Of a stretch of 8,171 bases of DNA, positions 1 through 6,620 are shown one piece after another. Both the position numbers and the translations under genes were made by a program. Source of the stretch: Thermoplasmatales archaeon ex4484_36 (lineage in GTDB: Archaea > Thermoplasmatota > Penumbrarchaeia > Penumbrarchaeales > EX4484-36); assembly GCA_002254765.1 (NCBI GenBank), contig NJDV01000097.1, positions 1 to 8,171 on the forward strand. Direction: 5' to 3'. Below the pieces are notes generated by a model. The model ran no database searches. It saw only the letters and a program-made list of their open reading frames with translations, and was not told where the DNA came from. Numbering within the stretch: position 1 is the stretch's first letter; each line of letters opens with the position of its first letter.

Positions 1-392
1 GGTGTAAACTGTATTCTGCGATACTTGCACCCCAGCGCCCTGGCGAACGTCATAACCATCAGCGATTTAGCAGTCCCGGGGAAATCCTCAAAGAGGATGT
101 GCCCATCCGCCAGGATTGCCAGAATCACGTGTTCCAGGACATTCCTCTTTCCAATAATGGCCTTCTCCACCTCTCTTATGAGTGCGTTGCATGTGGCTGA
201 CACAGCTTTGATCTCCTTGAGCAGCTGGGGATCAGACGTTCTTCTGGCAGGGGCTGATGGCGCCGCCGGCGGGGCCTTTGGGGGGGCCGCCGGGGGTCTT
301 GCACCGGGGGCTGCAGGAGGTGCAGCAGGTGTTCCCTGCGCAGGCGGTTTGCCGGGTGGCACAGTTGCTGTTTGTCTTACTTCCGGGCTCAT
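1..392 (-). CDS. MoxR-family AAA+ ATPase, N-terminal part (runs off the window)
   Basis: The 130 visible residues start at the ATG at 392, two codons after an in-frame TGA and behind a GGTGAT ribosome binding site. Residues 8-50 are a low-complexity Pro/Ala-rich tether. The family pattern follows: IIGKRNVLEHVILAIL at 79-94, a Walker A of the MoxR type (EDFPGTAKS, 102-110, with Ala where many family members have Gly before the Lys), and RIQFT at 126-130, where MoxR proteins usually continue as Pro-Asp. Walker B, sensors and the lid lie beyond the edge. MoxR ATPases are cytoplasmic chaperone-like machines that often work with DUF58, DUF4129 and DUF4350 membrane proteins. The upstream DUF4350 gene on the same strand fits that, so a shared envelope-maturation role is inferred. 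The Pro/Ala tether is unusual for the family and might reach a membrane partner. Confidence 0.88.
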   Translation of the reverse strand, partial: MSPEVRQTATVPPGKPPAQGTPAAPPAAPGARPPAAPPKAPPAAPSAPARRTSDPQLLKEIKAVSATCNALIREVEKAIIGKRNVLEHVILAILADGHILFEDFPGTAKSLMVMTFARALGCKYRRIQFT

Positions 393-397
393 TTCTC

Positions 398-403
398 ATC
401 ACC
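398..403 (-). promoter_or_regulatory. Ribosome binding site of the MoxR gene
   Basis: GGTGAT lies about 5 nt before the ATG at 392. It selects this start over the GTG/ATG codons of the overlapping frame just upstream. The 89 bp between the DUF4350 stop and this ATG contain no TATA-like element I can see, so the gene is probably read from the upstream operon. Confidence 0.5.
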
Positions 404-481
404 TTCTCCATAACCTCATTAACCTTCACATCCGGTCATTTTTGACGTGGAACCCCATATCCAGAGGGTCAACCACCTCCA

Positions 482-2425
482 TCATAATGGCTGAATCTTT
501 TTAATCTTTTCCATAAGCCTCTCCATATCCTCTGGTGAATATACCTTGTTCTCCTCTCTCAACAGCTCCTGGAGCTCAGGGTCTCTAATTGCGGAGAGTA
601 TCACCGATTTATTTAGGCTGGCGAACTCCTCGGTAGAGAGGCCCTTTACCAGTCTTATCTTCTCCTGCAAAGCGAGCCTCAACCTCATGGTCTGCACCCG
701 TGCATCCCTTGGAAGGTTTCTCCTCTGGTGGAGTTCTGTAATGTTAAAGCGGTGTATCCAGCTTTCCTTCTCCCTCAGAGCGTATGTTATGGCCACGAAA
801 AGCATCGTTAAGAACCCTATTAGAGAGCCCGCAAGGTAGGGGTCAGACGTTATGAATGCCGTTCTTCCCAGGGTTCCATACACCGTTTTAAGAGGCGGAG
901 ATGAGACAAAGTGCTTGCTCTCATCGATGAGCACCGTTACAGTCTCACCCTCAATGGGTGGGACCATATGGTAGATCAGGGTGAGCAGGAACCTCCAGTT
1001 GTCGTAGTCATATAATGGGTCCCCCATCTTTCTACCGTAGAGATCAGGTCTGTCTATTGTCCAATAATCGGGAGTGTTGTCCACGATGGTATTGGGGTCC
1101 TCTTCGTCCGCTTTTGATATTGTCCCCTCACCTCCAACTTCGCTGGCGATCTCCCTATCCTCGTCAATCAGGCCGTCACCGTCGTTGTCCTTGCCATCCC
1201 CCGTAGGGTCCTCCGGGTAGGTCACATCAAAGGTGATGTGGTTCATGGTGTAGAGATCGTTTATGAAAATAGACGGGTCGCTGATGAAAACTATAGACCC
1301 AAGATTGGGAAGCTCCTGCAGGGGATACTTTTTGACCTGCCCTTTAGGTTTTTCAAAATCAGGATTGGTATATACGCATTCACCCGTTTTTACATCCACC
1401 GCTCCGCTTCCGTCATCTGCAACGGGCACCTCAACTATCAGCTTGATTCTGTCGGAGGGATAGGCGGGCTTATCCACCATCTCCTCAGTAGACTCTGCAA
1501 GGGAGAGCTTTCCGTCGCCGTTCATATCCACGAATCCTCTCTCACTGCTCTGGGCGTAGACCCAGGCGTTCTGCAGAACGTACAATCCTGTCGGTCTATA
1601 AGAGATCAATTGAAAGCTCTCAAGGTCTTCATCTATGAGGCCATCTTCGTCGTCATCTAAACCGTTTAAGATCTCCTCGTTTATGAGGCCGTCATCATCG
1701 TCATCTAAAGGATCCTCGTCTATACCCTCATTAGTCTCATCCACGTATCCGTCGTTATCGTTGTCCTGCACATCGGTTGTGAGCACGTAGTTGTCCTGGT
1801 CGTTATCTATGCCGTCAAGTGGGTCCTCATCTATTACCCCGTCCCCGTCTTGGTCGTCGTCCATAACGCCATCGGCGCCTTCTATCCAGTTTTTATTGTA
1901 CCTGTCAGAGGGAAGATGGGCTTCAATTATCGGGAAGCTGGAGTTCTTATCGAAGTTCTCATCGTAGAACTGGCCGCCGTAGAAGGTCACGCCAAATCTG
2001 CTGGCCAGGGCATTCGCATAGGTATAGTCATCTGCTATTATCGCATGCCCACCTCTTCTGACAAAATCTTCAATAGCCAGGATCTCAGAGCGGGTGTAGG
2101 GGCGCTCCACACCCACGCAGAGGTAAATCGTTGTTTTCGGATCCACCAGACCACCCATCAGAACGGTGGGGCTGGAAACAATTGTTTTGACTGTATAATC
2201 CGGGTTCTCATCACCGTTGGTATCTAGACTGCCCATATACTTCAGATCCTCATAGAAGGTGCTCAGATCGTCATAGTCGTTCCCAAAAGGTGATAGGTGG
2301 GATCTGTATGCGTAGTCCTTGTTCAGTACCAAAGCGCTCCCGTAATAGAGGTACGGTGCAATAATATATATTACCACTATGACAAATAGCAGGACCAGTG
2401 CCAGCAATCTCTTTTTCATCTTCAT
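482..2425 (-). CDS. DUF4350-type membrane protein with calcium-binding aspartate repeats
   Basis: This is a 647-residue protein. A first membrane segment (about 5-28) is followed by a large external region, a second segment (about 530-550, around LIGFLTMLFVAITYAL) and a charged cytoplasmic tail of about 95 residues. Residues 80-150 resemble the DUF4350 Rossmann-like fold: strand, helix, then FVRRGGHAIIADD and LASRFGV. The external part carries thrombospondin-3-like or dockerin-like Asp loops: a cluster at about 185-265 (DQDGDGVIDED, DNDNDGYVDE, DDDDDGLINEE, DDDEDGLIDED), one EF-hand-like DMNGDGKLSLAE near 300, and DNDGDGLIDED near 413. These should bind calcium and stiffen the ectodomain. The ATG at 2425 is preferred to the GTG at 2434 because GAGGTG sits 6 nt before it. 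The gene follows the DUF4129-like gene almost directly and precedes the MoxR gene, the usual family company. Its exact role is unknown. Confidence 0.8.
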   Translation of the reverse strand: MKMKKRLLALVLLFVIVVIYIIAPYLYYGSALVLNKDYAYRSHLSPFGNDYDDLSTFYEDLKYMGSLDTNGDENPDYTVKTIVSSPTVLMGGLVDPKTTIYLCVGVERPYTRSEILAIEDFVRRGGHAIIADDYTYANALASRFGVTFYGGQFYDENFDKNSSFPIIEAHLPSDRYNKNWIEGADGVMDDDQDGDGVIDEDPLDGIDNDQDNYVLTTDVQDNDNDGYVDETNEGIDEDPLDDDDDGLINEEILNGLDDDEDGLIDEDLESFQLISYRPTGLYVLQNAWVYAQSSERGFVDMNGDGKLSLAESTEEMVDKPAYPSDRIKLIVEVPVADDGSGAVDVKTGECVYTNPDFEKPKGQVKKYPLQELPNLGSIVFISDPSIFINDLYTMNHITFDVTYPEDPTGDGKDNDGDGLIDEDREIASEVGGEGTISKADEEDPNTIVDNTPDYWTIDRPDLYGRKMGDPLYDYDNWRFLLTLIYHMVPPIEGETVTVLIDESKHFVSSPPLKTVYGTLGRTAFITSDPYLAGSLIGFLTMLFVAITYALREKESWIHRFNITELHQRRNLPRDARVQTMRLRLALQEKIRLVKGLSTEEFASLNKSVILSAIRDPELQELLREENKVYSPEDMERLMEKIKKIQPL

Positions 2426-2431
2426 CTGGAA

Positions 2432-2437
2432 CACCTC
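2432..2437 (-). promoter_or_regulatory. Ribosome binding site overlapping the preceding stop codon
   Basis: GAGGTG lies 6 nt before the ATG at 2425 and shares bases with the TGA (2438-2436) of the upstream gene. This suggests translational coupling and decides the DUF4350 start. Confidence 0.55.
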
Positions 2438-2735
2438 ACTGTACTCCCCCTTCTGCTCCCTCTTTCAGTATGATCTCCGTCTCTGGAGCCTCCTCCTCGG
2501 ATATAGCCAGCGCACCCACCGCCCCTATTTGACTGGGTTCGATCCTGTTAAGGCTTTCGGAGACCCTATTGATAGCCTCTATCGCCTTCTGCCTGTGCTC
2601 CTCTGTGATTAAGTGGTCGCTGTAGCGGGCTTCCTCTAGAATGTCGAGGAAGCGGTCCATGCTCTCGGCATCAATGGGCAGAGCTGCTCTCACGGCCTCC
2701 TCAAACTCTCTGAATGTGTCCGCCTTCCTTCTCAA
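2436..2735 (-). CDS. DUF4129-like C-terminal domain, possibly split from the upstream gene
   Basis: This is a soluble, mostly helical 99-residue protein. TFREFEEAVRAALP (7-20) and FLDILEEARYSDH (29-41) match the DUF4129 pattern 'TPxEF ... ARYS', the cytoplasmic tail of transglutaminase-like or Ig-repeat membrane proteins near MoxR genes. The only start in frame is TTG at 2735, which overlaps the upstream stop (TTGA) and has GAGGT 8 nt before it, so coupled reinitiation is possible. However, the same frame stays open upstream and reads as convincing protein (RGPLYKDLTKWLKRYGY, about 2785-2736), the expected continuation of this domain. That points to a former or actual fusion with the 981-residue protein, broken by a frameshift or deletion. 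The DUF4129 assignment is from pattern only. Confidence 0.62.
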   Translation of the reverse strand: MRRKADTFREFEEAVRAALPIDAESMDRFLDILEEARYSDHLITEEHRQKAIEAINRVSESLNRIEPSQIGAVGALAISEEEAPETEIILKEGAEGGVQ

Positions 2736-5677
2736 GTAACCATACCTCTTAAGCCATTTTGTGAGGTCCTTGTAAAGGGGCCCACGCGCGGTACCGTTTT
2801 CGGTGGTGGTATTGGTGGGTGATAGGTGCCCGTTTCCGACTGCTGACTCTCCCGATAATACTTCATCCCAACGAAGGTTACATTTATCTTTATCGGTGTG
2901 TCCTCGGTGGCTGTGAACTCCGTACCATATGTCGTATCTCTCAGATTGCTTGTGAAATTAAAGGTGCATCTGCCCTGTGAGTCCGTATATCTCACAGTGG
3001 TGTTCACAAGGCTCTGGTAAGTTATCTGAAGGATCACTTTCCCATAGGCTATAGGCTGCCCTTTCTTACCTATCTCTACAGGGTTCCTCTCCAGGACCTT
3101 CACAGTAATGCGCATGGGGTTCTCAGGAGTTATCTCGTCCTGGTATATGTCAAAGAGGCCGTCGTCATCCCTATCATCCGGCTTTTCCAGAATCTCTATC
3201 ACTGTGGCGGACCACACCTCCATTGTAACCCGCGCTTCGCTTCCCAAGTAGTTGGTATTCCCCCTGAAGACCACCTTTAACACCGCTGTGCCTACGGTGA
3301 GCTGGGTGGGGACTGTTCCCGTTATTGTGAAGGTGCCTTTGCTCTCCCCCTCCACCGCGGATGTGAATTCCGCCTTCCCCAGCTCGTATGTGGAGGTTCC
3401 CTGAAGGATGTAAGCCCTCACCTCAGCCCTCGGAACCGGTTTGTTTATTATCTTCCCCCGGTAGGTCTCAAGGACCTTACCCGAGACAGTTATGGGGTCG
3501 CCCCTAACCAGCATCTGAGGAAGACTCCCAGTGTCAATGACTATAGCCGTGCGGGCTGTAACATTATATATAACAGGCTGAGAGAACGCTGGCATATAAG
3601 CATCATTCGGATAGAACCTCACTCCGTTGGGGCCCTCGGGGAACTCCTGAGAGCCATCAAAGCGGGCGATGATTATGACACTCCCTACGCTCTGCTTCCG
3701 CGGTATGACCCAGTTGTCCAGTGTGAACTGCCCTGAACCGTCCGTTGTGGCATTGCCTATCTCCTCCCCGGGGTTCTTGTATATCTGGGTGATATCTACC
3801 TCGGCTTTCTGCCAATATATGTGGACCTTCCTCCCGGGGATCCCCCTCCCTGAATCGTCAAGGAGCATCCCTGTGATTACCGCCGTTTCGCCCTTTATCC
3901 CCGTGCCGCCCTGAAGGACTATCGTGGTTATGGATACCACTGAGAAGGGGTCTCCGTCGGTATCAGAGTACATACTGCCGTCATAATAGTTCACATATGG
4001 ATTGGAAACAAAGGTGGCCAGTATCGGAACGGGGCCCAGAGGGTGCGTGGGCTCAATGTTGATGTCAAACACCACCTCCCCGTTGCTGTCTGTTGTGGCG
4101 GTCATGAACTTCTCGTAACCTGTTCTGTACCCCCACCAGAACCTTATCTCCTGCCCCGGCACTCCCCTGGGGAACGTGGGGGTTGAAAGCTCCTTGTCCA
4201 GAAGCTTGACCCTTATGTGAACCACATTCCAGCGGTGAATATCCCCCTGGGGATCCTGATAGGGTCTCCTAGTAATGTACACCTTCTCAACGTTCTCAGT
4301 GTCCTCCATCTCAAGCTCCACGGAGAGCTCCGTATGAGCTCTCACAATGTATGTGGTTGTGTTTGTGGACGGCAGATAGTAAGGCTGCCTTCCAGAGGTT
4401 GCCCTGGGTTTGAACTCAGCCCTCACGGGAACCTCCCCCAAAGGCTGTATAGACTTTATCAATATTGTAAAAGAGAAAGTACCGTTTTTATTTGTTATAT
4501 ACTGGGCCTGCATCTGCTCGTAGTACGATGTCCCCTGCTCGCCCCAGTAACCGTACACTATATACTTGTCAGAGAAGGTCTCCTCCCCTATAACCAGCTT
4601 GGGACCTTCCCTCACGCGGTCCAGGTGATACTTCCAGTAGTCGACGACACTTCCGTTGATCGTTATCTGATAGGTCCTGTAGACCCACGTCTCCTCCCCC
4701 GAAGCCTCGAAGAGTATCATGGTCGGCCTTTTCACATAAACTGTAACCGTGACATTTGCAGGCTTGTAATACATGTTCGTAGCAGGGTTGTAAGTGGATT
4801 GGAAATCTATCATGACGGTGTGGGGTCCAGCCTCAATGGTGAGCGGGACCACGAATTCCGCGGAATAATAGGCGCGGGGGTCCGTTCCTCCACGACTCTC
4901 TGTTAGGATGTCGGTATAGTACTGTCCGTCAAAGAAGAGCTTCAAGGTCTTCTGGCCCATGAAGGTCTCCGGGACAGATTTATCTTCAATGTAGCCGGAG
5001 ACATTGAAGCTGTGCCCCACAACAACGTAGGTGTGATCCACGTTGGCGCTTAGCTCAATGTTGTGCCAGATGGAGATGAAGAGCCTCTTCTCAAATGGCC
5101 TGCGGGCAATGAATGCAAAGGGGTCCTCGTCTATCAGGCCATCGTCGTCGTCGTCATAACCATAGCCCACCCCTGTATCGTTGGCAGTGATGTTGAATGA
5201 GAAGGCACCGCCAGTTTGGTTGTTGTCAGGGTCGTCATATTGGGTCTGGACGGCAGTCTCATAAACGAAGGGAGAGGCGTCGTCCCATATAATCTTGATC
5301 CACGCCCCTTCAACTGGCATCTCCCCCGATTCTCTGGCCTCGTTGGAGTTGTTGTCCTCATAAAGAATTCCCTCCACCTGAAAAGTCTCCCCGTAGTCCA
5401 CGTTCAGGGGCCATTTGGTTATCTGGAAAAAGACCGATGTATTAACGGCCACTATCCTAGCCCCCTGCCTTCCATCGTCCACAAGGGGCTTGATATTCTC
5501 CTCAGAGGGGAGCGATGATGATGAATGGACTATCCCCTCCTTAACGATCCTCCCCTCAGGGATCAGAACGCTCCCCGGGGTCACAGGCTCAGCGATGGGA
5601 GAGCTGTTGCCTGCCACCAAAGGGAGGGATGGAACCGCTAAAAGCACCATCAAAACGAGCACGTAGACGTTTCTCAT
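2732..5677 (-). CDS. Secreted Ig-like repeat protein, large envelope or adhesion protein
   Basis: The 981 residues start at the ATG at 5677, behind GGAGGAG and at a typical signal peptide (MRNVYVLVLMVLLAVPSLPLVAG, cleavage near 23-24). A longer reading from 5863 is rejected because the promoter lies inside it. The mature part has about seven repeated beta-sandwich units (roughly 78-195, 205-315, 318-445, 448-575, 583-705, 708-822, 825-952). Several repeat the sequence 'DDSGRGIPGRKVHIYW ... ATTDGSGQF ... VGSVIIIARFDG', typical of prokaryotic Ig-like/transthyretin-like modules. Two Asp loops (DDDDDGLIDED near 175 and DDRDDDGLFD near 834) match those in the DUF4350 protein. Many NxS/T sequons suggest N-glycosylation. 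A Pro-rich linker (953-960) precedes the C-terminus, but no membrane anchor follows, and the last 20 residues look out of frame. It is probably surface-exposed. The ligand and exact role are unknown. Confidence 0.8.
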   Translation of the reverse strand: MRNVYVLVLMVLLAVPSLPLVAGNSSPIAEPVTPGSVLIPEGRIVKEGIVHSSSSLPSEENIKPLVDDGRQGARIVAVNTSVFFQITKWPLNVDYGETFQVEGILYEDNNSNEARESGEMPVEGAWIKIIWDDASPFVYETAVQTQYDDPDNNQTGGAFSFNITANDTGVGYGYDDDDDGLIDEDPFAFIARRPFEKRLFISIWHNIELSANVDHTYVVVGHSFNVSGYIEDKSVPETFMGQKTLKLFFDGQYYTDILTESRGGTDPRAYYSAEFVVPLTIEAGPHTVMIDFQSTYNPATNMYYKPANVTVTVYVKRPTMILFEASGEETWVYRTYQITINGSVVDYWKYHLDRVREGPKLVIGEETFSDKYIVYGYWGEQGTSYYEQMQAQYITNKNGTFSFTILIKSIQPLGEVPVRAEFKPRATSGRQPYYLPSTNTTTYIVRAHTELSVELEMEDTENVEKVYITRRPYQDPQGDIHRWNVVHIRVKLLDKELSTPTFPRGVPGQEIRFWWGYRTGYEKFMTATTDSNGEVVFDINIEPTHPLGPVPILATFVSNPYVNYYDGSMYSDTDGDPFSVVSITTIVLQGGTGIKGETAVITGMLLDDSGRGIPGRKVHIYWQKAEVDITQIYKNPGEEIGNATTDGSGQFTLDNWVIPRKQSVGSVIIIARFDGSQEFPEGPNGVRFYPNDAYMPAFSQPVIYNVTARTAIVIDTGSLPQMLVRGDPITVSGKVLETYRGKIINKPVPRAEVRAYILQGTSTYELGKAEFTSAVEGESKGTFTITGTVPTQLTVGTAVLKVVFRGNTNYLGSEARVTMEVWSATVIEILEKPDDRDDDGLFDIYQDEITPENPMRITVKVLERNPVEIGKKGQPIAYGKVILQITYQSLVNTTVRYTDSQGRCTFNFTSNLRDTTYGTEFTATEDTPIKINVTFVGMKYYRESQQSETGTYHPPIPPPKTVPRVGPFTRTSQNGLRGMVT

Positions 5678-5681
5678 ACTA

Positions 5682-5688
5682 CTCCTCC
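5682..5688 (-). promoter_or_regulatory. Ribosome binding site of the Ig-like repeat protein gene
   Basis: GGAGGAG on the minus strand lies 4 nt before the ATG at 5677. It is the best Shine-Dalgarno match in the operon and fixes the start at the signal peptide. Confidence 0.65.
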
Positions 5689-5763
5689 AGGACACGTTTG
5701 TTTTTCCACCCGACGCCGTAATCTGGGAGTTGCCCAGGGGGGCGGTTGGATTAATACGGAGTC

Positions 5764-5780
5764 TGTATAAATATCTTTCG
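5764..5780 (-). promoter_or_regulatory. BRE/TATA promoter of the envelope operon
   Basis: On the minus strand CGAAAGATATTTATACAG combines an A-rich BRE (CGAAAG) with a TATA box (TTTATA). The predicted transcription start is about 25 nt downstream, near 5740-5745, leaving a leader of about 65 nt before the ATG at 5677. The box lies inside the longer possible reading of the downstream gene, which argues that the extension is not translated from this transcript. Confidence 0.6.
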
Positions 5781-5882
5781 TCAGCGTCTTTCTTTCCAGC
5801 CGGTCCAGTGTAGTCTTTCCTCTTCTGCATGTGCACCACTCCTAAGCTCCATAGCGTCATCATGCCTGCCAGGGAAGGGCAT

Positions 5883-5900
5883 GCTCACAGGAGCTCACAG
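5883..5900 (-). repeat. Tandem 8-bp direct repeat in the operon leader region
   Basis: The plus strand reads GCTCACAG at 5883-5890 and again at 5893-5900, a 10-bp period or one helical turn. It lies 18-35 bp downstream of the transcription start predicted for the 5943 promoter and over 100 bp upstream of the 5770 promoter. The spacing suits a dimeric regulator, but this is inference only. Confidence 0.35.
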
Positions 5901-5942
5901 ACACGACGCCTTGTTCTTATGTCCATTTTAGTGGCAGTTTAT

Positions 5943-5956
5943 TATAAAGGTATTTG
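5943..5956 (-). promoter_or_regulatory. Second minus-strand promoter, just past the DUF92 stop
   Basis: On the minus strand CAAATACCTTTATA forms a BRE plus TATA box. The same 14 bases occur at the DUF92 promoter (6591-6604), which supports a real element. Transcription would begin near 5918-5920. No convincing gene starts there: an ATG at 5926 gives only 13 codons. It is either a distal promoter of the envelope operon or drives a small RNA. Confidence 0.45.
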
Positions 5957-6562
5957 TCAGATGTGCATAAAGAGAGTATAGGCGAGGGCCGCCGCGAGAG
6001 AGGAGAGGAGAAGGAGGCCGGGAATGGCCACGAGGAGTGCTCCGAGAAGCGCCGATAACTGTCCAAGCCAGGATACGCCTCCGTCTGTCCCCGGGGGGAC
6101 CCTGCGGGAAGGCTCTGTAATCAGATAGACCTTATCGCTTAAGACTCCAATTTCCGATGCGAAGGAGTCGGCAGCGGCCGAGGCAACCGCCACAATGAAG
6201 AGAAAAGAAGCCAGCCCCGGGGAGAGCCCCTCAAGGGGATCATAGAGCACAGCCACTAAGGTGGCTACTACACCGTTGGAGAGAACGTTTTTGAGGCCTC
6301 TCTCCCCTCTCAAGCCCTCACCTAGACCTCTTCCCCGTTTATAGTCGTATTTCCAGACAGTGACCAGATAGGTGAGGAAGAGGAAGATGAGGAGCACCAT
6401 AAAGAAGAAGACGTCGGTGAAAAGTATTATCAAAAGCCCCATGAAAAATGCAGAAAGAGAGCCGTAGAGGTTCAGCACTCCTGCCAGATACACATAGAGG
6501 GCCATCAATCCGCACAGGGCGAAAGCGATTTTGATCATGAGGGGATCCGTTTCAATGGTCAT
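5957..6562 (-). CDS. DUF92 family integral membrane protein (TMEM19/VTE6-like)
   Basis: This is a 201-residue, very hydrophobic protein with about six membrane segments (roughly 9-28, 30-48, 50-70, 93-107, 116-134 and 165-197). The three DUF92 signatures are in order: GERGLKNVLSNG (86-97), ADSFASEIGVLS (131-142) and VPPGTDGGVSWLG (155-167). The plant relative VTE6 is a phytyl-phosphate kinase. A prenyl-phosphate kinase role in archaeal lipid metabolism is therefore conceivable, but it is not shown here. The protein is short for the family and stops before the usual C-terminal segment with a 'DSLLGA'-like motif, so it may be a short variant or truncated. The ATG at 6562 lies about 30 nt from the TATA box, implying a near-leaderless mRNA. 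It is separated from the envelope operon by its own promoter. Confidence 0.85.
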   Translation of the reverse strand: MTIETDPLMIKIAFALCGLMALYVYLAGVLNLYGSLSAFFMGLLIILFTDVFFFMVLLIFLFLTYLVTVWKYDYKRGRGLGEGLRGERGLKNVLSNGVVATLVAVLYDPLEGLSPGLASFLFIVAVASAAADSFASEIGVLSDKVYLITEPSRRVPPGTDGGVSWLGQLSALLGALLVAIPGLLLLSSLAAALAYTLFMHI

Positions 6563-6580
6563 GGATGTCGGGGGGGAATA

Positions 6581-6604
6581 AGTAAATCTCTATAAAGGTA
6601 TTTG
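6581..6604. promoter_or_regulatory. Divergent promoter sharing one TATA element
   Basis: CTCTATAAAGG (6588-6598) reads as TATAAA on the plus strand and TTTATA on the minus strand. A BRE-like A/T-rich stretch flanks each side (GTAAATC on the left, CAAATACC in minus sense on the right). About 30 nt to the right is ATG 6621. About 30 nt to the left is position 6566, next to ATG 6562. One site therefore seems to serve both the zinc-ribbon gene and the DUF92 gene, with little or no 5' leader on either transcript. Confidence 0.6.
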
Positions 6605-6620
6605 GTCTATGGTAGATAGG

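Noticed and set aside
232..429. 65-codon minus-strand frame overlapping the MoxR N-terminus
   Set aside because: It is a shifted reading of the same DNA with no family signal, and the MoxR frame has its own ribosome binding site.
25..504. 159-codon plus-strand frame opposite the MoxR start
   Set aside because: Its Ala/Gly-rich sequence is the antisense of the Pro/Ala tether, and the minus frame carries clear MoxR motifs.
4217..4906. 229-codon plus-strand frame
   Set aside because: It is antisense to continuous Ig-like repeats with clear domain periodicity and shows no recognisable motif.
5678..5863. N-terminal extension of the Ig-repeat protein from an ATG at 5863
   Set aside because: The extension covers a BRE/TATA promoter. 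The signal peptide and a strong ribosome binding site mark the start at 5677.
5770..5875. C/D box small RNA on the minus strand (an ATGATGA C-box-like sequence near 5860)
   Set aside because: No D box (CTGA) occurs at the needed distance; the next one is about 80 nt or more away.
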